9,251 nt of DNA from Brachybacterium sp. (GTDB lineage: Bacteria; Actinomycetota; Actinomycetes; Actinomycetales; Dermabacteraceae): assembly GCA_030451965.1 (NCBI GenBank), contig JAKDNE010000111.1, positions 1 through 9,251 of the forward strand. Reading direction: 5' to 3'. The first letter of the stretch is position 1. Each line of letters begins with the position of its first letter. A model generated the notes under the pieces. That model did no database searches, was not told where the DNA came from, and saw only the letters and a list, made by a program, of their open reading frames with translations. This document shows, one piece after another, positions 6,251 to 9,251 of the stretch. The position numbers and the translations under genes are program-made.

Positions 6251-7239
6251 GTGCGCCGACGGTCCTGGTCACCGGGGCCTCCGGAATGCTCGGCGGGGCG
6301 GTCGCGACCGCATTGCGGGACCGTGGCGCGACGGTGCGCGCCTTCCAGCGCCGCCCCGCCGGGATCGACGGGGTCCAGGATGTCACCGGCTCCCTCACCG
6401 AGAGTGAGGACGTACGCCGAGCCGTCCATGGCGCCGATGCGGTGATCCACCTCGCCGCGAAGGTGTCCATCTCCGGGCCCGAGCACGAGTACCGGGCGAT
6501 CAACATCGAGGGCACCCGGCATGTGGTCGATGCGCTGCGTGCCCAGGGCGGGGGAGCACTGGTGAACGTCTCCTCGCCGTCCGTCGCCCACCTGGGCAGA
6601 GCGATCGTCGGTGCGGACGCCACCGCCGCCGACCCCTCGAAGGCCCGCGGCCCCTATGCCCGCACCAAGGCCGCGGCCGAGCTGCTGGCGATGGGCGCGG
6701 ACGGCACTGATGGTCTGCGCGTCACCTCGATCCGCCCCCACGTGGTGTGGGGGCCCGGGGACACCCAGCTGGTGGGCCGCATCGTCGATCGTGCCCGCCG
6801 CGGCCGGTTGCCGCTGCTGGACGACGGCATGGCGCTGATCGACACCACCTACGTCACCAACGCGGCGGAGGCGATACTCGCCGGTCTCGACCGGATCGAG
6901 GACGTGCACGGAGAGAGCTTCGTGGTCTCCAACGGCGAGCCTCGCACGGTCCGCGACGTGTTCGCCGGCTGGTGCGAGGCCGCCGGGGTCCCGGCACCGA
7001 CCCTGCGGGTCCCGGGCTCCGCGGCCCGATTCGCGGGTCGCGTGATCGAACGGATCTGGGAGAAGCGCCCCGGCCACGACGAGCCGCCGATGACGGAGTT
7101 CCTCGCCGAGCAGATGTCCACGGCGCACTGGTTCGATCAGCGCCGCACCCGCGAGCGGCTGCACTGGACGCCCGGGGTGAGCATGGACGAGGGCAATGCG
7201 CTCCTGGCGGCCTGGTACCGCGAGCACCCCATCCACTGA
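6247..7239 (+). CDS. oleD: OleD, NAD(P)H-dependent 2-alkyl-3-ketoalkanoate reductase
   Basis: A 330-residue extended short-chain dehydrogenase of the NAD-dependent epimerase/3-beta-hydroxysteroid dehydrogenase type. The Rossmann nucleotide loop TGASGMLGG is at 9-17, the NVSSPS strand with the catalytic Ser at 107-112, and the catalytic pair Tyr137/Lys141 in GPYARTKAA. RPHVVWGPGD (163-172) is the usual post-catalytic loop. OleD reduces the beta-keto acid from OleA to the beta-hydroxy acid used by the OleC half of OleBC. Identification as OleD rather than another family member comes mainly from its place as third gene of the cluster. Start: GTG 6247, overlapping the oleBC stop as GTGA. The protein is soluble and complete. 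No terminator is seen in the 49 bases before the next gene, so transcription may continue into it. Confidence 0.9.
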   Translation: MSAPTVLVTGASGMLGGAVATALRDRGATVRAFQRRPAGIDGVQDVTGSLTESEDVRRAVHGADAVIHLAAKVSISGPEHEYRAINIEGTRHVVDALRAQGGGALVNVSSPSVAHLGRAIVGADATAADPSKARGPYARTKAAAELLAMGADGTDGLRVTSIRPHVVWGPGDTQLVGRIVDRARRGRLPLLDDGMALIDTTYVTNAAEAILAGLDRIEDVHGESFVVSNGEPRTVRDVFAGWCEAAGVPAPTLRVPGSAARFAGRVIERIWEKRPGHDEPPMTEFLAEQMSTAHWFDQRRTRERLHWTPGVSMDEGNALLAAWYREHPIH

Positions 7240-7288
7240 ATCCCGCTGTCGACGTCCCGTCCCCCGCACGGAAGAGCACGGTCACCTC

Positions 7289-7984
7289 ATGAACGAGAAA
7301 CCCACCACGGATCGTGCAGAGACGGATGCTGCGGACGATGAGGCGTCGCTGCTGGCCGAGATCGACGCCGAGCTGGCCGCCGAACGCTCCGCGAAGACCC
7401 GCGCCGGGCAGCGGGTGACAGGATTGGTGCTGCTGATCGGTGCGCTGGTCGGCTGGATCGGCTCGCTCGAGCTGCAGGTCGGCAAGGAGTTCCTGCTCGC
7501 CCACCCCGGCGCCAGCCTGGCCTGTGATGTGAACCCCTTCATCTCCTGCGGCAACGTGATGATGACCTGGCAGTCCTCTGCGCTGGGGATCCCGAACATG
7601 GCGATCGGGCTCGGCGGCTTCGCGATCATGGGCGCGATCGGCGCGCTGATGGCCTCCGGGGCGCAGCTGCCCACCTGGTTCCGCTGGGCCCGGCTGGGTG
7701 GGATGGCCTTCGCGTTCGGGTACGTGCACTTCCTGGCGATCTCCACGATCTTCGTGATCGGCGCGCTGTGCCCCTGGTGCATGGTGATCTGGACGGTCAC
7801 GGCCCCGATGTTCTTCGCCACCCTGGCCCACACCATCGAGAGCGGGGACCTGCGACCGCCGGCGCCGCTGGCGAGCCTGCTGCGCCGCTGGGTGGTGCTG
7901 ACGCTGCTGTGGTACCTGCTGGTCATCGTCGTGATCGCGCTTGCCTTCCGGCAGCAGTGGCTGGTGATGCTGGGCCTGTCCTGA
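7289..7984 (+). CDS. Vitamin K epoxide reductase (VKOR) family membrane thiol oxidoreductase
   Basis: A 231-residue protein with an acidic cytoplasmic N-terminus (1-40) and about five hydrophobic segments (near 43-60, 102-124, 135-157, 160-181, 200-221). All four VKOR cysteines are present: the loop pair Cys79 (LACD) and Cys87 (ISCG), and the CPWC redox centre (161-164). Bacterial VKORs replace DsbB: they pass electrons from a DsbA-like thioredoxin-fold partner to menaquinone, driving disulfide formation outside the membrane. There is no thioredoxin domain fused here and no DsbA gene in the window, so the partner must be elsewhere. The ATG at 7289 has only a distant GGAAGAG (7270-7276, 12 bases away). 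It lies 49 bases after oleD on the same strand; co-transcription is possible, but a functional link to olefins is unproven. Confidence 0.9.
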   Translation: MNEKPTTDRAETDAADDEASLLAEIDAELAAERSAKTRAGQRVTGLVLLIGALVGWIGSLELQVGKEFLLAHPGASLACDVNPFISCGNVMMTWQSSALGIPNMAIGLGGFAIMGAIGALMASGAQLPTWFRWARLGGMAFAFGYVHFLAISTIFVIGALCPWCMVIWTVTAPMFFATLAHTIESGDLRPPAPLASLLRRWVVLTLLWYLLVIVVIALAFRQQWLVMLGLS

Positions 7985-8041
7985 GCGACGTGCTGTGAGC
8001 CGGCGCGCGGCAGGAGCTCGACGGGGAAGGCGAGCCCGACC

Positions 8042-8071
8042 GGTCCTCCCCAGCGCATGGTCATCCCCAAC
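8042..8071 (+). repeat. Imperfect 13-base tandem repeat, period 17, upstream of comEA
   Basis: GGTCCTCCCCAGC (8042-8054) and GGTCATCCCCAAC (8059-8071) match at 11 of 13 positions and are 17 bases apart. A GACCGGTC palindrome (8038-8045) overlaps the first copy. The pair lies in the 137-base gap between the VKOR and comEA genes, centred about 55 bases before the comEA -10 candidate, where an activator could bind. The role is inferred. The rest of the gap (7985-8121) has short GC-rich inverted repeats (for example near 7999-8011) but no U-run, so I call no terminator. Confidence 0.4.
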
Positions 8072-8108
8072 CAGGAGCCGTCCGTAGAGGTGGACATCAT
8101 CGGCGACC

Positions 8109-8114
8109 TAGCTT
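8109..8114 (+). promoter_or_regulatory. Candidate -10 box for leaderless comEA mRNA
   Basis: TAGCTT (TAnnnT) ends 7 bases before the comEA ATG at 8122, the same spacing as in front of the acetyltransferase gene. CGCCGGT between them has no Shine-Dalgarno sequence, and the nearest GAGG (8087-8090) is too far away to serve. This suggests transcription starting at the ATG. TGGACA at 8091-8096 resembles a -35 box but is only 12 bases away, too close to pair with this -10. Confidence 0.5.
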
Positions 8115-8121
8115 CGCCGGT

Positions 8122-8934
8122 ATGGGAGCACACACCGGATCCGAGGGGCCGCGGCGCGGTCGTGCCGGGAAGCACCGCCGGTCCGGTCAGGCGCTGATCG
8201 CGCGGCGGGACCACTCCGCACCGCAGCGGACGCGTCGTCTGACCTTGCCAGCGCCGTCGCCGTCGGCGCTGGTGGGCCTCGCGGTGCTGGTGCTGATCGC
8301 GGTCGGGGTCGTGCATCTGTCAGGGTCGGGGTCCGCCGTACCGCTGGAGCCGGCACCGACAGTCCACGAGCAGGGTGTCGGGCCTGCGTCGTCGGAGACG
8401 GTCTCGGCGGCCCCGAGCGATGCCGCGGCCGCTGGCTCGACACCCGGCCCGACGTCCAACCCGTCGGAGACCGCAGCCACCGGCCCTTCCGAGATCGTCG
8501 TCCACGTCTCCGGTGCGGTGGCGGCACCGGGTGTGGTGCAGCTGTCGGGTGATGCCCGGGTGGACGACGCGCTGCGTGCCGCCGGCGGTGCGACGGACGA
8601 TGCCGACCTCTCGGTGGTGAACCTGGCCCGTCCTCTCGCGGACGGCGAGCAGATCCACGTCCCGGTGCCGGGGGAGGCTCCCCGGGATCGACCGGCCGCA
8701 GAGCCCGATTCCGTGGGTGGGCTCGAAGAGCCCAGCGGCGGGGCACTGATCGACCTGAACTCTGCGGGCCCTGCCGAGCTCGAGGAGCTGCCCGGGGTGG
8801 GACCGGCGATCGCCCAGCGCATCCTCGAGCATCGGGAGAAGAACGGCCCCTTCCACGCGGTGGACGGATTGCTGGAGGTCTCCGGGATCGGACCCTCCAC
8901 CCTCGAGGAGATCCGCGGGCGGGCGACCGTATGA
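8122..8934 (+). CDS. comEA: ComEA, membrane-anchored helix-hairpin-helix DNA-binding competence protein
   Basis: A 270-residue protein. It has a basic cytoplasmic N-terminus (1-46) and one membrane anchor (about 48-66, ALVGLAVLVLIAVGVVHL). An Ala/Pro/Ser/Thr-rich flexible stalk follows (about 70-122), then an SLBB domain (about 124-182, from IVVHVSGAV to GEQIHVPVP), a second spacer, and tandem helix-hairpin-helix motifs at 208-270 (LIDLNSAGPAEL, LPGVGPAIAQRIL, SGIGPSTLEEIRG). ComEA binds incoming double-stranded DNA outside the membrane and hands it to the ComEC channel. The SLBB plus HhH layout is usual for Gram-positive ComEA. The ATG at 8122 has no Shine-Dalgarno sequence but fits a leaderless start. 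The stop overlaps the comEC start as ATGA, so the pair is an operon. Confidence 0.92.
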   Translation: MGAHTGSEGPRRGRAGKHRRSGQALIARRDHSAPQRTRRLTLPAPSPSALVGLAVLVLIAVGVVHLSGSGSAVPLEPAPTVHEQGVGPASSETVSAAPSDAAAAGSTPGPTSNPSETAATGPSEIVVHVSGAVAAPGVVQLSGDARVDDALRAAGGATDDADLSVVNLARPLADGEQIHVPVPGEAPRDRPAAEPDSVGGLEEPSGGALIDLNSAGPAELEELPGVGPAIAQRILEHREKNGPFHAVDGLLEVSGIGPSTLEEIRGRATV

Positions 8935-9251
8935 CCCGCGCCGACCTGCGCCTGCTGCCCGGTGCGACCTGCGTGTGGGCGCTGGCGGTGCTCGGCATCA
9001 CTGCAGGGACCGCGGCGGCCGTCGCTGGTGGAGCCGTGCTGGTCGCCCTCGCCCTGAGCGCGGTCACGCTGACCGGTTCACCACATGCGGCGCGGAGCGT
9101 CTTCGCCCATCTGGGCATCGTGGTGCTGGCCGGGGTGCTGCTGTTCCCTGCCCTGGAGCGGCACGGCAGCACCGACGACGCCCTCGAGCAGGCGGAGCAG
9201 CGGGGACTGATCGTGGAGCTCACCATCGTCGCGGCTGCGGACCCCGCACCG
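8931..9251 (+). CDS. comEC: ComEC, DNA-uptake channel protein, N-terminal part (runs off the right edge)
   Basis: An open frame from the ATG at 8931 to the window end gives 107 residues. It begins MTRADLRLLPGATCVWAL, the typical opening of actinobacterial ComEC, followed by hydrophobic helices at about 12-28, 30-46 and 57-74. From about residue 91 (GLIVELTIVAA) it looks like the start of the extracytoplasmic OB-like/DUF4131 region. ComEC forms the channel for single-stranded DNA entry. The competence core and nuclease-like domain lie beyond the window, so completeness cannot be judged. The 4-base ATGA overlap with comEA, without its own strong Shine-Dalgarno sequence, implies coupled translation. 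Confidence 0.85.
   Translation, partial: MTRADLRLLPGATCVWALAVLGITAGTAAAVAGGAVLVALALSAVTLTGSPHAARSVFAHLGIVVLAGVLLFPALERHGSTDDALEQAEQRGLIVELTIVAAADPAP

Noticed and set aside
7999..8011. GCCGGCGCGCGGC as a terminator stem after the VKOR gene
   Set aside because: Only about 4 bp of stem and no following T-run; typical chance symmetry in GC-rich DNA.
8057..8121. Possible small plus-strand gene beginning MVIPNQEPSVEVDI at 8057
   Set aside because: No ribosome binding site, it runs out of frame into comEA, and the region is better explained as the comEA promoter.
7282..8316. Minus-strand open frame spanning the VKOR gene, the gap and the comEA start
   Set aside because: It covers both real genes antisense and shows no motif. 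The part over the gap reads smoothly but is too short to support a gene.
8108..9226. 372-residue minus-strand open frame opposite comEA-comEC
   Set aside because: Ser/Arg/Pro-rich shadow; the sense strand has clear SLBB and HhH domains.

Overview
The window is high-GC DNA with strongly G/C-biased codons, several GTG starts, and actinobacterial families: Eis-type acetyltransferase, OleBC fusion, VKOR-type thiol oxidoreductase, ComEA/ComEC. It most resembles a chromosomal segment of an actinomycete of the Micrococcales, possibly Brachybacterium-like. The genus is a guess from gene content; no rRNA or other marker is present. I see no IS element, CRISPR array, tRNA, integrase or other sign of a mobile region.

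Layout. On the minus strand at the left edge are the first 16 codons of thymidine kinase (tdk) and, upstream of it, an Eis-like GNAT acetyltransferase (96-1340). A 64-bp divergent region (1341-1404) separates these from a plus-strand series: a TIM-barrel sugar phosphate isomerase/epimerase-like protein (1405-2415); the long-chain olefin cluster oleA (2523-3554), oleBC (3551-6250) and oleD (6247-7239); a VKOR-family membrane protein (7289-7984); and, after a 137-bp gap, comEA (8122-8934) and the start of comEC (8931 to the window end). No stretch over 300 bases lacks a gene.

How the genes work together. OleA condenses two fatty acyl-CoAs head-to-head to a beta-keto acid. OleD reduces it to a beta-hydroxy acid. 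The OleC half of OleBC closes a beta-lactone with ATP, and the OleB half decarboxylates it to a long-chain internal cis-olefin. All catalytic residues expected for these steps are visible. Both internal junctions are 4-base GTGA overlaps with a Shine-Dalgarno sequence just upstream, so the three proteins are probably made by coupled translation. VKOR would use menaquinone to re-oxidise a DsbA-like partner for extracytoplasmic disulfide formation. ComEA and ComEC form the DNA-binding and channel parts of a DNA-uptake system.

The pathway itself is known from other bacteria, including OleBC fusions in actinobacteria. The parts I think least described are regulatory: a perfect 12-bp palindrome in the oleA leader region, a 17-nt-period repeat upstream of comEA, and a shared TAnnnT-7 nt-ATG layout that points to leaderless transcripts for the acetyltransferase and comEA. 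I did not find a clearly new multi-gene system.
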